From Acrocarpospora catenulata (GTDB lineage: Bacteria > Actinomycetota > Actinomycetes > Streptosporangiales > Streptosporangiaceae): a stretch of DNA of 64,000 nt. The stretch spans positions 124,001-188,000 of the forward strand of contig NZ_JAHCST010000003.1 in the NCBI RefSeq assembly GCF_018476525.1. The letters are read 5' to 3'. Positions 1 to 8,542 of the stretch are shown here, in pieces. Each line of letters begins with the position of its first letter. Position 1 is the first letter of the stretch. The translations under genes were made by a program, and so were the position numbers. The notes under the pieces were generated by a model that saw nothing but the letters and a program-made list of their open reading frames with translations, searched no databases and was not told the DNA's origin.

Positions 1-1
1 C

Positions 2-220
2 AACAAGGAACTCGTCACCGCCATCAAGAACGGCGAGATCGAGTGGGCCGTCGACCAGCAGCCCTACCTGCAGGGTTACCTCGCGGTGGACAGCCTCTGG
101 CTCTACAAGGTCAACGGCAACACCATCGGCGGCGGCCAGGCGACCCTGACCGGTCCCGCGTTCATCGACAAGTCCAACGTCGCCGCGGTCGAGAAGTTCG
201 CCGGCAACGGCACGAGGTGA
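2..220 (+). CDS. Sugar ABC transporter substrate-binding protein, C-terminal end (partial)
   Basis: Only the last 72 residues lie in the window; the gene starts upstream. The fragment reads NKELVTAIKNGEIEWAVDQQ and continues through a QGYLAVDSLWLYK-like segment. This matches the C-terminal lobe of type 1 periplasmic-binding-fold sugar receptors of the ribose/inositol class, where the ligand-proximal DQQPYLQGY motif is typical. The permease gene starts 6 bases after its stop, so it should be the extracellular receptor of the importer that follows. The ligand cannot be read from this end. The inositol-type dehydrogenases and MmsA remnant downstream make a polyol or inositol plausible. Confidence 0.85.
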   Translation, partial: NKELVTAIKNGEIEWAVDQQPYLQGYLAVDSLWLYKVNGNTIGGGQATLTGPAFIDKSNVAAVEKFAGNGTR

Positions 221-226
221 GGTGAC

Positions 227-1282
227 ATGACTGCTGCGGCAACAGAGCCGGGCAGGACGGAGGCGGCCCGGGACGACCGGGTCGCCCGCCGTTCCCTGGC
301 GGCGCGGCTGCTGAGCCGGCCGGAGGTGGGGTCCCTCGTCGGCGCGGTCGTGATCTTCCTGCTCTTCATGGCGGTGGCGGTGCCCTTCCGCAACGTCGCC
401 AACGTCGGCACCATCCTGTACGGCGCCTCGGCGATCGGCATCATGGCCGTCCCGGTGGCGCTGCTCATGATCGGTGGCGAGTTCGACCTGTCCGCCGGTG
501 TCGCGGTGACCACCTCCGGCCTGGCGGCCTCCCTCATCGCCTGGAACTTCGGCCTGAACGTCTGGGTGGGCGTGGCCCTGGCGCTCGTGCTGTCCCTGGC
601 GATCGGCGCCTTCAACGGATGGCTGTTGCTGCGAACCGGCCTGCCCAGCTTCCTGGTCACCCTGGGCACCTTCTTCGTCCTGCAGGGCATCAACCTGGGC
701 GTCACCCGCCTGCTCACCGGCAACGTCGCCACCGCCGACATCAGCGACATGGACGGCTTCGCCGCCGCGCAGCGGATCTTCGGCTCCGAGGTCGTCCTCG
801 GGCCGGTCACCCTCAAGGTCACGGTGCTCTACTGGGTGGTGCTGACCGCTCTGGCCGCCCACGTGCTGCTGCGGACCAGGACCGGCAACTGGATCTTCGC
901 GGTCGGTGGCGACGCGGCCGCCGCGCGGGCGGTCGGCGTCCCGGTCCGGGGCACCAAGATCGGCCTGTTCATGGCCGTCGGCTTCTGCTGCTGGCTGTCC
1001 GGCATGCACCTGCTGTTCCAGTTCAACACCGTGCAGTCCGGCGAGGGCATCGGCAAGGAGTTCATCTTCATCATCGCCGCGGTGATCGGCGGCTGCCTGC
1101 TCACCGGCGGCTACGGCTCGGTGGTCGGCGCCTCGGTGGGCGCGCTGATCTTCGGGATGACCCAGCTCGGCATCAACTACGCCGGGTGGAACCCCGACTG
1201 GTTCAAGACGTTCCTCGGCGTCATGCTGCTGCTGGCGACGCTGGTGAACGTGTACGTCAAACGGAAGGCGGACCTGCGATGA
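227..1282 (+). CDS. Sugar ABC transporter permease (RbsC/FrcC-like)
   Basis: A 351-residue integral membrane protein of the ribose/fructose-type permease family (BPD_transp_2). A charged cytoplasmic N-terminus of about 45 residues is followed by roughly eight to ten hydrophobic segments. The family-typical stretch GGEFDLSAGVAV (about residues 83-94) and the late EFIFIIAAVIGG/GGYGSVVGA segment are present. It forms the membrane channel for the receptor encoded just upstream and the ATPase just downstream. Its stop overlaps the ATPase start (ATGA), indicating translational coupling. The ATG at 227 follows GAGGTGAC and is the only well-placed start. Confidence 0.93.
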   Translation: MTAAATEPGRTEAARDDRVARRSLAARLLSRPEVGSLVGAVVIFLLFMAVAVPFRNVANVGTILYGASAIGIMAVPVALLMIGGEFDLSAGVAVTTSGLAASLIAWNFGLNVWVGVALALVLSLAIGAFNGWLLLRTGLPSFLVTLGTFFVLQGINLGVTRLLTGNVATADISDMDGFAAAQRIFGSEVVLGPVTLKVTVLYWVVLTALAAHVLLRTRTGNWIFAVGGDAAAARAVGVPVRGTKIGLFMAVGFCCWLSGMHLLFQFNTVQSGEGIGKEFIFIIAAVIGGCLLTGGYGSVVGASVGALIFGMTQLGINYAGWNPDWFKTFLGVMLLLATLVNVYVKRKADLR

Positions 1283-2079
1283 GCGTCCCCGTGCTCGAAC
1301 TCGACGAGGTGGGCAAGAGCTACGGCAACGTGCACGCGCTGCGCGGGGTGAGCCTGCGCGTGCGGCAGGGCGAGGTCACCTGCGTGCTCGGCGACAACGG
1401 CGCGGGCAAGTCCACCCTGATCAAGATCATCGCCGGACTGCACGACTACACCGACGGCGCGATGCGGCTGGACGGCGCCGACTGCCGGTTCGGCTCCCCC
1501 CGGGCCGCCCAGTCCAGCGGGATCGCCACCGTCTACCAGGACCTCGCGCTGGCCCCCCTGATGTCGGTGTGGCGGAACTTCTTCCTCGCCAACGAGCTGC
1601 GCAAGGGACCGCTGCGCATGCTCGACATCGCCAGGATGAAGCGGATCTGCCACGAGGAGCTGGCCAAGATGGGGGTGGTCATCCCCGACCTGGACCGCCC
1701 GGTGGGCAGCCTGTCCGGCGGCCAGCGGCAGTGCATCGCCATCGCCCGCGCCATCTACTTCGGGGCCCGGGTGATCATCCTCGACGAGCCGACGGCCGCG
1801 CTCGGCGTCAAGCAGTCCGGCGTGGTCCTCAAGTACGTCGTCAAGGCCCGCGACGCCGGCCTCGGCGTCATCTTCATCACCCACAACCCGCACCACGCGT
1901 ACCTGGTCGGCAACCACTTCGTCATCCTCAAGCTGGGCCGGGTCGTCCTCGACGCCAACCGCGCCGAGCTGACGCTGGACCGGCTGACCGCCGAGATGGC
2001 CGGCGGCCAGGAGCTCGCCGAGCTCAGCCACGAGCTGCGCGGCACCGGCCCCGGCAACCAGGAGGTACCCACGTCATGA
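1279..2079 (+). CDS. Sugar ABC transporter ATP-binding protein, single-domain (FrcA-like)
   Basis: A 266-residue ABC ATPase. It carries Walker [10 protein letters not shown] (about residues 38-46), Q-loop YQD, signature LSGGQRQ (about 142-148), Walker [12 protein letters not shown] and switch histidine ITH. Ribose/xylose-type importers often use a duplicated ATPase of about 500 residues. This one has a single nucleotide-binding domain, as in FrcA-type systems, and would act as a homodimer. It energises uptake by the permease whose gene it overlaps by 4 bases, and its own stop overlaps the next gene by 4 bases. Confidence 0.92.
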   Translation: MSVPVLELDEVGKSYGNVHALRGVSLRVRQGEVTCVLGDNGAGKSTLIKIIAGLHDYTDGAMRLDGADCRFGSPRAAQSSGIATVYQDLALAPLMSVWRNFFLANELRKGPLRMLDIARMKRICHEELAKMGVVIPDLDRPVGSLSGGQRQCIAIARAIYFGARVIILDEPTAALGVKQSGVVLKYVVKARDAGLGVIFITHNPHHAYLVGNHFVILKLGRVVLDANRAELTLDRLTAEMAGGQELAELSHELRGTGPGNQEVPTS

Positions 2080-3152
2080 ACGGATCCCCGCTCCGGGTCG
2101 GCGTCATCGGCGTCGGCCTGATGGGCGCCGACCACGCCGAACGGCTGGTCCACCGCATCACCGGGGCCGACCTGGTCGCGGTGTCCGACCCCGACACCGG
2201 CCGGGCCGCCGCGCTGGCCGCCCGCTACCCGGGCGTCCGGGCCGTCGCCGACCCGCTCGCCCTCATCGCCGACGAGGGCGTGGACGCCGTGCTGATCGCC
2301 TCGCCCGGCGGCGTGCACGAGGAGCAGGTGCTGGCCTGCGTCGAGCACGGCAGGCCGACCCTCTGCGAGAAGCCGCTGACCATGGACAGCGCCTCGTCGC
2401 TGCGCGTGGTCGAGGCCGAGCGCAAGGCCGGTCGGCCGCTCGTCCAGGTCGGCTTCATGCGGCGCTTCGACCCCGAGTACGCGGAGCTGAAGCGCCTGCT
2501 GGACACCGGAGACCTGGGCCGGATCCTGCTCGTGCACAACGTCCACCGCAACCGGGTCGTGCCGGACTCCTTCCGGTCCGAGATGATCGTCCGCGACTCG
2601 CTGGTGCACGAGGTGGACGTGTGCCGCTGGCTCTTCGACGACGAGATCGAGACCATCACCGTCCTGGCACCGAAGCCGACCGGGCTGGCGGCGGAGGGCG
2701 TGCTCGACCCCCAGGTGGCGATCTTCCAGATGACGGGCGGCGGCATGGCCACCACCGAGGTCTTCGTCAACAGCCAGATCGGCTACGAGGTGCGCTGCGA
2801 GGCCGTGGCCGAGCGCGGCAACGTCACGATCGGTCTGGGACAGGGCGTGTTCGTCCGCCAGGGCAACCGCTACGGCGGCGCCATCCCCGACGACTTCCGC
2901 GACCGCTTCGGCCGTGCCTACGACCTGGAGGTCCAGGCGTGGGTGGACGCGACCCGGCGCGGCGAGGTCACCGGGCCGACCGCCTGGGACGGCTACGCCG
3001 CCACGGCGGTGTGCACGGCCGGCATGGAGTCCCTGGCGACCGGACGGGCCGTCCGGGTCGACCTGGCCAACCGCGCCGACGTCCTGGGAGGTGGCCGGTG
3101 GGCCGCGCCTGCCGTCCTCGAAACCCCCGACCGCTACGAAGGATCATCGTGA
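2076..3152 (+). CDS. Gfo/Idh/MocA-family oxidoreductase, probable inositol 2-dehydrogenase
   Basis: A 358-residue NAD(P)-dependent sugar/polyol dehydrogenase. The N-terminal Rossmann motif [12 protein letters not shown] (about residues 9-20) is followed by the family lysine motif CEKPLTMD and, at about 175, the [13 protein letters not shown] helix that carries the catalytic histidine/aspartate region. Length and motifs match IolG-type myo-inositol 2-dehydrogenases, which oxidise myo-inositol to scyllo-inosose. The gene is coupled to the transporter ATPase (ATGA overlap), and its stop overlaps the GTG of an MmsA remnant. Substrate is inferred from family and context; other sugars remain possible. 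Confidence 0.85.
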   Translation: MNGSPLRVGVIGVGLMGADHAERLVHRITGADLVAVSDPDTGRAAALAARYPGVRAVADPLALIADEGVDAVLIASPGGVHEEQVLACVEHGRPTLCEKPLTMDSASSLRVVEAERKAGRPLVQVGFMRRFDPEYAELKRLLDTGDLGRILLVHNVHRNRVVPDSFRSEMIVRDSLVHEVDVCRWLFDDEIETITVLAPKPTGLAAEGVLDPQVAIFQMTGGGMATTEVFVNSQIGYEVRCEAVAERGNVTIGLGQGVFVRQGNRYGGAIPDDFRDRFGRAYDLEVQAWVDATRRGEVTGPTAWDGYAATAVCTAGMESLATGRAVRVDLANRADVLGGGRWAAPAVLETPDRYEGSS

Positions 3153-3409
3153 GCATCGCACCCACCCACGGCGGCGCCGCGCGGCGCTTCCAGCACGAGG
3201 TGGAGGTCGGCATGGTCGGGATCAACGTGCCGATCCCGGTGCCCGTCGCCTACTACTCCTTCGGCGGCTGGAAGAACAGCCTCTTCGGCGACACCCACGC
3301 CCACGGCAGTGAGGGCGTGCACTTCTTCACCCGCGGCAAGGTCGTCACCTCCCGCTGGCTGGACCCCAGCCACGGCGGCCTGAACCTGGGTTTCCCCCAG
3401 AACGACTAG
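3149..3409 (+). pseudogene. C-terminal remnant of methylmalonate-semialdehyde dehydrogenase (mmsA/iolA)
   Basis: An open frame of 86 codons, beginning with a GTG that overlaps the previous stop. From about residue 11 ([20 protein letters not shown]) to the end it reads as the last 75 or so residues of methylmalonate-semialdehyde dehydrogenase, including the [13 protein letters not shown] and KVVTSRW blocks. The family is normally about 500 residues. The cofactor domain and catalytic cysteine are absent, so no dehydrogenase activity is expected. A deletion that fused the dehydrogenase gene's end to the tail of mmsA would explain it. The stop TAG shares the bases CTAG with the convergent gene. 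Confidence 0.82.
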
Positions 3410-4140
3410 CGCACCACCAGAGCCGCCGCCGCCAGGATCGACGCGCCGAGCACGGCCTGCTCGAAACGGGCCTGGCTCATCCGCCGCGCCACCCGGACCC
3501 CGGCCCATCCACCCACCACGACCAGCGGCGCGAGGACGGCCGAGCGCACGACCGTCGCGGTGTCGAGCAGCCCGAGACCCGCGCTGAACGGCAGCTTGCA
3601 CAGGTTCACGCCGCAGAAGAAGTAGGCGACCGTGCCGAGAAACCGCCGCTTGTCCACGCTCCGCGCCACCAGGTACAGGGTCATCACCCCACCCGCCGCG
3701 TTCGCCACCATGGTGGTGAACCCGGCGGCCAGCCCCGCCCCGGCGGCGGGCACCCGCCCCGCCATCAGTCTCGTCAGGTACGGCGGGCGGTTGCGCACCG
3801 CCAGCTGGACGAGCGCCAGGGCCACCAGCAACCCGCCGATCAGCCGCCGCAGCACGCCGTCGTCCACCGCCGCGAGGAACGCCGTGCCCAGTACGAGCCC
3901 GGGCAGCACCGCGGGAACCAGCCGCCACACGATCGACCAGTCGCAGTCGCGCCGGTAGTGCCACACCGCCATGAAGTCGCCGACGATCAGTAGGAGCAGG
4001 ATGGCGGCCGTGGACGCCTTGGCCGGCATCAGCGTGGCGAAGATCGCGATGGACACGCTCGACAGACCGCCGATCGCGGTCTTGGCGAAGCCGATCAGCA
4101 GCGCCGCCACCCCGAACAGAATCGCGACGGTCACGCTCAT
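3406..4140 (-). CDS. TauE/SafE-family membrane permease
   Basis: A 244-residue polytopic membrane protein with about seven or eight hydrophobic segments. The N-terminal [14 protein letters not shown] motif and the second-half [19 protein letters not shown] motif are the paired signatures of the TauE/SafE (DUF81) family, which exports sulfite or small organosulfur and carboxylate anions. It starts by ATGA overlap with the stop of the LacI regulator gene, so the two are cotranscribed. Its role in this sugar locus is unknown; the substrate cannot be inferred from sequence. Confidence 0.88.
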   Translation of the reverse strand: MSVTVAILFGVAALLIGFAKTAIGGLSSVSIAIFATLMPAKASTAAILLLLIVGDFMAVWHYRRDCDWSIVWRLVPAVLPGLVLGTAFLAAVDDGVLRRLIGGLLVALALVQLAVRNRPPYLTRLMAGRVPAAGAGLAAGFTTMVANAAGGVMTLYLVARSVDKRRFLGTVAYFFCGVNLCKLPFSAGLGLLDTATVVRSAVLAPLVVVGGWAGVRVARRMSQARFEQAVLGASILAAAALVVR

Positions 4141-5153
4141 CCGGCGCTCCCGTCCGGAAGGCGTACGGGGCTGGTGGTGGAGCGCACGATCAGCGTGGGC
4201 GGCACGACCGCGGGGGCGGCGGGCGGGCTGCCTTCCTCCAGGCGTGCCAGGGCGCGCTGGATGGCCAGGCGGCCGAGCGCGTCGGCGTCCTGCCTGATCG
4301 TGGTGAGGGCGATGTGGGCGTAGGAGGCCGCGCGGATGTCGTCGAATCCGACGACCGACAGGTCTTCCGGGACCCGGCGGCCGGCCCGCCGTACCGTCTC
4401 GATGAGGCCGAGGGCGCAGCGGTCGTTGAAGGCCGTCACCGCCGTGGCGGGTGTGGACGAGGCCAGGAGCTCCGCGGCGGCGCGCGCGCCGTCCTCCTCG
4501 GCGATGCCCCCCGTCAGCAACGGCGCCTCCGCCAGCCCGAGCCGCCGGACGGCGGTGTGGTAGCCGCGGCGGCGCTGGGCGGCGCCCGGCGCACGGCCGC
4601 CGTCGGTGTGGACGATGGCGGTGTGGCCGAGCGCGTGCAGGTGGGTCACGGCCTGGCGGAGGCCCTCGGCGTCGTCGGTGCGGACCACGTCCAGGCCGGG
4701 GACGCGCACGTCGCGTGCCAGGCTCACCGTCGGCAGGCGGCCGGCGAGCTCGGCCAGCGCGCCTGACGACAGCCCGGAGCCGATCAGGATGACGGCCTCG
4801 CAGCGCTCGGCGAGCAGGGCGCGCACCGCCTCCTCCTCGCCGCGGCGCGGGGTCACCCCGCTCAGCACCACCTCGTACGCCGAGCCCTCGGCCGCCGCGT
4901 ACAGGCTGTCGACGAGGTCGCCGTGGAAGGCGTGGCCGACGCCGAACACCACGCCGAGCATGCGGGTGCGGGTCCTGCCGAGCCGGCTGGCCCTGCGGTC
5001 CGGCTGGTAGCCGAGTTCGGCCGCCGCCGCCAGCACCCGTTCGCGGGTGGTGGGGGAGGCGCCCGCCGTGCCGCGGAAGACGATGGAGACCAGCGCCCGG
5101 GAGACGCCGGCCAGGGCGGCGACGTCCTCCATGGTGGGGCGAGAGGTGCTCAT
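4137..5153 (-). CDS. LacI-family transcriptional regulator
   Basis: A 338-residue repressor. The N-terminal HTH has the family motif TMEDVAALAGVSRALVSIVF (about residues 7-26), then a hinge helix region, then a periplasmic-binding-like effector domain ending in the conserved FDDIRAASY and LTTIRQD segments. A perfect palindrome of LacI-operator type with a central CG lies 15 bases upstream of its ATG. The same palindrome occurs twice before the divergent inositol-dehydrogenase operon. The regulator therefore probably represses itself and the genes from 6681 on, with a sugar or inositol-pathway compound as inducer (inference). Confidence 0.93.
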   Translation of the reverse strand: MSTSRPTMEDVAALAGVSRALVSIVFRGTAGASPTTRERVLAAAAELGYQPDRRASRLGRTRTRMLGVVFGVGHAFHGDLVDSLYAAAEGSAYEVVLSGVTPRRGEEEAVRALLAERCEAVILIGSGLSSGALAELAGRLPTVSLARDVRVPGLDVVRTDDAEGLRQAVTHLHALGHTAIVHTDGGRAPGAAQRRRGYHTAVRRLGLAEAPLLTGGIAEEDGARAAAELLASSTPATAVTAFNDRCALGLIETVRRAGRRVPEDLSVVGFDDIRAASYAHIALTTIRQDADALGRLAIQRALARLEEGSPPAAPAVVPPTLIVRSTTSPVRLPDGSAG

Positions 5154-5167
5154 GGCCGCACACTCTA

Positions 5168-5181
5168 CTAGAGCGCTCTAG
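5168..5181. promoter_or_regulatory. LacI-type operator O1
   Basis: The 14-base perfect palindrome CTAGAGCGCTCTAG with a central CG, as in LacI-family operators. It lies 15 bases upstream of the LacI-family gene and overlaps the stop codon of the MFS gene. The same core recurs at 6585 and 6640, which argues for a real binding site and for autoregulation. Confidence 0.8.
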
Positions 5182-6323
5182 CGCGGCGTGGCGGACCCTC
5201 TCCGCAGTCGGCCCGCCCCGATGACCGTGAACGCGGTCAGGCTGGCGACCACGAGGAACGAGATCGGCAGGGACGTCACGTCAGCGATCAGGCCGATGGC
5301 CGCGGGGGTGGCAAGACCGGCGCCGTAGGCGATGGTGGCCACGCCGGCGATCTGCTGCGCGGGGCGCGGCCCGGCGTTCCCCGCCGCGGTGAAGGCAAGG
5401 GGGACGATCACCGCGACACCCAGCCCGATCAACGCGAACCCGGCGATCGCCGGCACCGGAGCCCGCGACACCGCCACGGTCAGCGCGCCGGCCACCGCCA
5501 GGACTCCCGCCACCCGTACCGTGACCACGGGTCCGAAACGATCGACGACCCGGTCTCCCGCCAGCCGCGCGAGCGCCATCGTCAAGCTGAACCCGGTGAC
5601 CGCGGCGGCGGCGACTCCCGCGTTCGCCCCGGTCACGTTCGTGAGGTAGATGGCCGCCCAGTCGAGCCCGGACAGCTCCCCGAACACCGCGCAGAAGGCG
5701 ATCATCGCGATCAGCAACACGGCCTTGGACGGCAACGCGAAGTGGGGGCCTTCGTCGACCTCCCGGTCCGGCATCTCGAGGAGCCTGGGACCGGCGGCCA
5801 CCGCGATCACCGCGAGCACCAGCGCGATGATGCCGAAGTGCACGCGCGCGTCCAGATCGGCGTGCGCCGCCAGGATGCCCACGGTGGAACCGAGCAGTAC
5901 CCCGATGCTCCACATGCCGTGCAGTCCCGACATGATCGACTTGCCCAGCCGCTGTTCGACCATCACCCCCTGCTCGTTCATCGCGACGTCGGCCAGACCG
6001 CCGGTGGCCCCGTAGACGACCATGGCCGCCCCGAGCAGTACGACACTCGGCGCGAGCGCCGGGAGGATCAGCGCCAGGCACCAGCACACCATCAGCAGCG
6101 GCGTGACGACCCGGCTCGGGAAGCGATGGCTGATCACCCCCGAGAACTGCATGGCCGACAGCGACCCGACCGCCGCGAACAACAAGGCCAGCCCCAGCCC
6201 GCCCGGATCGGTCCCGAGCCGCTCGGCGATCCACGGCAACCGGGTGGCGAAACTCCCCGTCACCGACCCATGAACCGCGAACATGACGGAAACCGAGACA
6301 CGCCCTGCCCGAACCCTGTCCAC
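5178..6323 (-). CDS. MFS transporter
   Basis: A 381-residue major facilitator with about twelve hydrophobic segments. A short positively charged N-terminus (MDRVRAGR) precedes TM1 and the chain ends in a basic tail. The arrangement, with a VVYGATGGLADVAMNEQGV segment near TM4, resembles the compact FucP/YbjJ-like sugar transporter group. It starts with GTG after AAAGGGG at good spacing. It lies upstream of the lacI-type gene on the same strand, with operator O1 between them. It may import or export a sugar related to this locus, but the substrate is not evident. Confidence 0.85.
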   Translation of the reverse strand: MDRVRAGRVSVSVMFAVHGSVTGSFATRLPWIAERLGTDPGGLGLALLFAAVGSLSAMQFSGVISHRFPSRVVTPLLMVCWCLALILPALAPSVVLLGAAMVVYGATGGLADVAMNEQGVMVEQRLGKSIMSGLHGMWSIGVLLGSTVGILAAHADLDARVHFGIIALVLAVIAVAAGPRLLEMPDREVDEGPHFALPSKAVLLIAMIAFCAVFGELSGLDWAAIYLTNVTGANAGVAAAAVTGFSLTMALARLAGDRVVDRFGPVVTVRVAGVLAVAGALTVAVSRAPVPAIAGFALIGLGVAVIVPLAFTAAGNAGPRPAQQIAGVATIAYGAGLATPAAIGLIADVTSLPISFLVVASLTAFTVIGAGRLRRGSATPR

Positions 6324-6380
6324 TCAGACCCCTTTCGCCCTCTCTGGGCGAGGGGTGGTGACACCTTACTGGGGATCTCC

Positions 6381-6493
6381 GATTGGTTGCCGTGGAACTC
6401 CCACCCACCCACCCGCCTGACCCTTCGGGTCCGGACTCGGCTCCGCCGGGAGGGTCGGCTGCCGCCGCGACGTGCGAATGATTGGTTGCCGTG
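6381..6493. repeat. 14-base direct repeat pair
   Basis: GATTGGTTGCCGTG occurs at 6381-6394 and again at 6480-6493, a 99-base period, in the divergent control region. The segments between the copies do not resemble each other. It could be a pair of activator sites or a remnant of a duplication; function is unknown. Confidence 0.6.
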
Positions 6494-6583
6494 ATTATCC
6501 GCGTGCCCTTCGGCCAGGAGGAGTTGCGCCGGGTGGGTGCGCGGCTCGGTGGTGGCGTGGAGAGTCGGCTCTGGAAGCAATCT

Positions 6584-6599
6584 TCTAGAGCGCTCTAGA
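6584..6599. promoter_or_regulatory. LacI-type operator O2
   Basis: TCTAGAGCGCTCTAGA is a 16-base perfect palindrome sharing the 14-base core of O1. It lies about 90 bases upstream of the GTG of the dehydrogenase operon. Its centre is 55 bases from that of O3, so two repressor dimers, or one tetramer through a loop, could bind. Confidence 0.8.
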
Positions 6600-6634
6600 T
6601 TCACGTCTTGACGGTGGCCTTCCGCCACGTCATT

Positions 6635-6658
6635 CTCGACTAGAGCGCTCTAGTCGAG
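6635..6658. promoter_or_regulatory. LacI-type operator O3 (extended palindrome)
   Basis: A 24-base perfect palindrome centred on the O1/O2 core (core 6640-6653), flanked by CTCGA and its complement. It ends 22 bases before the GTG at 6681, where a bound repressor would block transcription start or early elongation. It is the longest and most symmetric of the three sites and so the likely primary operator. Confidence 0.82.
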
Positions 6659-6680
6659 TTCTGGCAGAAGGAGTCTCGTC

Positions 6681-7736
6681 GTGTCATTTCCCGTTCCGCT
6701 TCCCGAACCGGTCCGCTTCGCGCTGATCGGCGCGGGGCGTATCGGCGCCTTCCACGCCGCCACGCTCGCCCGCCGCCTGCCGGAGGCCGAGCTGCTGTGG
6801 ATCGCCGACTCGGCTCCGGGCGCCGCCGAGCGGCTGGCCGCCCCACTCGGCGCGGCGGCCACGGCCGACGTCGAGGCCGTGCTCGCCGACGAGCGGGTGG
6901 AGGCGGTGGCCATCACGTGCTCCTCCACAGCCCACGCCGACCTGGTGGCGCGGGCCGCCGCGGCCGGCAAGGCCGTGTTCTGCGAGAAGCCGATGGCGAT
7001 GACCCTCGATGAGGCGGATGCCGCGATCGCCGCCTGCGCCCGGTCGGGCGTGCCCCTCCAGGTCGGGTTCAACCGCCGCTTCGCCGCGGACTTCGCGGAG
7101 GCCAAGCGGATCGTCGGCGAGGGCGGCGTCGGCACGCGGCAGCTTCTGCGCTCGCTCACCCGCGACCCCGGCCTGGCCGACCCCGGCGCCATCCCACCCT
7201 GGACGATCTTCACCCAGACCCTCATCCACGACTTCGACACCCTCAACTGGTTCAACGCGGGTGCGACCGCCGTCGAGGTCAACGCGATGGCCGACGCGCT
7301 CGTCGCCCCCGGCTTCAAGGACGCCGGGCTGCTGGACACCGCCACGGTCACCATCCGGTACGACAACGGCGCGCTCGCCACGGCCGAGGCGAGCTTCTCC
7401 GCCGCCTACGGCTACGACGTGCGCGGCGAGGTCTTCGGCTCGGCCGGCATGGTCACGGTCGGCACCCCCGCCCAGCCCGGCGTCCGGCACTGGACCCGTT
7501 CCGGCGTCGCGGGCCCGACCGTACGGGCCGACACCGACCTCTTCCCCGCCGCCTACACCGCCGAACTGGCCGCCTTCTGCCAGGCGGTCCGCACGGGAGC
7601 CCCGACCGCCGTGGACGGCCACGACGCCAGGGCCGCCCTGCGCGTCGCGCTCGCCTGCGTCGCCTCGGTCAAGCGCGGCGGACCGGTACGTCTCGACGAG
7701 ATCGACCGGGTGCCCGCGGAAGGGCGGGCCGCATGA
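6681..7736 (+). CDS. Gfo/Idh/MocA-family oxidoreductase, probable inositol 2-dehydrogenase
   Basis: A 351-residue NAD(P)-dependent dehydrogenase, the second of this family in the window. It has Rossmann motif ALIGAGRIGAFH (about residues 13-24), cofactor/catalytic motif CEKPMAM (about 95-101), VGFNRRF, and the LIHDFDTLNWF catalytic helix that carries the conserved D-x-x-N/H pair. This matches IolG-type myo-inositol 2-dehydrogenases more closely than the paralogue at 2076. The GTG start is preceded by AGAAGGAG at 8 bases. Two LacI-type operators lie just upstream, so expression is probably substrate-induced. It overlaps the next gene by 4 bases. Confidence 0.88.
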   Translation: MSFPVPLPEPVRFALIGAGRIGAFHAATLARRLPEAELLWIADSAPGAAERLAAPLGAAATADVEAVLADERVEAVAITCSSTAHADLVARAAAAGKAVFCEKPMAMTLDEADAAIAACARSGVPLQVGFNRRFAADFAEAKRIVGEGGVGTRQLLRSLTRDPGLADPGAIPPWTIFTQTLIHDFDTLNWFNAGATAVEVNAMADALVAPGFKDAGLLDTATVTIRYDNGALATAEASFSAAYGYDVRGEVFGSAGMVTVGTPAQPGVRHWTRSGVAGPTVRADTDLFPAAYTAELAAFCQAVRTGAPTAVDGHDARAALRVALACVASVKRGGPVRLDEIDRVPAEGRAA

Positions 7737-8542
7737 GCGTGCGCGGCGCGCAGCGCCCCTTCACCCTGGCGGTCTGCGCCGAGATGGTCTTCCGCGAACT
7801 CCCGATGGCCGACCGGATCCGCCGGATCACCGAGCTGGACTTCCAGGTCGAGATCTGGGACTGGTCCCGCCACGACATCGCCGAACTGGCCGCCCTCCGC
7901 GCCGAGGGCGCCGTCTACTCCTCGATGACCGGCTACGTGCGCGGCAGCCTCACCGACCCCGCCGGGGCCGAGGAACTGCTGGCCACCGCCGCCGAGTCCG
8001 TACCGGTGGCGCGGCGGCTCGGGATACCCCGGCTCAACCTGCACGGGACCGGCCTGGACCGCGACGGCCTGCCCGTGACGCCGGCCGCCGAGACCACCGG
8101 CGAGATGTGGCTGGCGGCGTCCCGCACGCTCGGCCGGATCGCCCGCCTCGGCGCGGAGCACGGGGTCACCTTCGTCCTGGAGAACCTGAACACGGCGGTG
8201 GACCACCCGGGCGTGCCGTTCGCCCGCGCCCGCGACTGCCTGGCGCTGGTCGAGTCGGTCGGCAGCGACCACCTGCGGCTGATGCTCGACCTCTACCACG
8301 CCCAGATCGGCGAGGGGAATCTCATCGACCTGTGCCGCCGCGCCCTGCCCTGGATCGGCGAGATCCAGGTGGCCGACGTGCCCGGCCGCTGCGAACCCGG
8401 CACCGGCGAGATCAACTACCCGGCCGTCGCCCGCGAACTGGCCGCCTTCGGTTACACCGGCACGATCGGCCTCGAAGCCTGGGCCTCCGGCGACGACACC
8501 ACGGCGCTGAAGTCCTTCCGCGACGCCTTCACCGTCGGTTAG
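7733..8542 (+). CDS. TIM-barrel sugar isomerase/epimerase (hydroxypyruvate isomerase-like)
   Basis: A 269-residue protein of the xylose-isomerase-like TIM-barrel (AP endonuclease 2) superfamily. Diagnostic segments are LAVCAEMVF at the N-terminus, FVLENLNTAVDHPG with the metal-ligand glutamate, LMLDLYHAQ with Asp/His, EIQVADVPGR, and IGLEAWAS near the end. This pattern fits the Hyi/IolE/OtnI-type group that interconverts keto and aldo forms of sugar acids or inososes. ATGA overlap with the upstream dehydrogenase suggests it acts on that enzyme's product. Its stop shares TTAG with the convergent queA-like gene. Confidence 0.85.
   Translation: MSVRGAQRPFTLAVCAEMVFRELPMADRIRRITELDFQVEIWDWSRHDIAELAALRAEGAVYSSMTGYVRGSLTDPAGAEELLATAAESVPVARRLGIPRLNLHGTGLDRDGLPVTPAAETTGEMWLAASRTLGRIARLGAEHGVTFVLENLNTAVDHPGVPFARARDCLALVESVGSDHLRLMLDLYHAQIGEGNLIDLCRRALPWIGEIQVADVPGRCEPGTGEINYPAVARELAAFGYTGTIGLEAWASGDDTTALKSFRDAFTVG

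Larger units (their letters stand above)
6324..6680. other. Divergent intergenic regulatory region
   Basis: A 357-base region between the MFS gene (minus) and the dehydrogenase operon (plus). It holds two LacI-type operators near its right end and a 14-base direct repeat. A short hairpin next to the MFS start pairs CGCCC (6336-6340) with GGGCG (6346-6350), flanked by CCCCT and AGGGG. I see no convincing gene. Confidence 0.7.
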
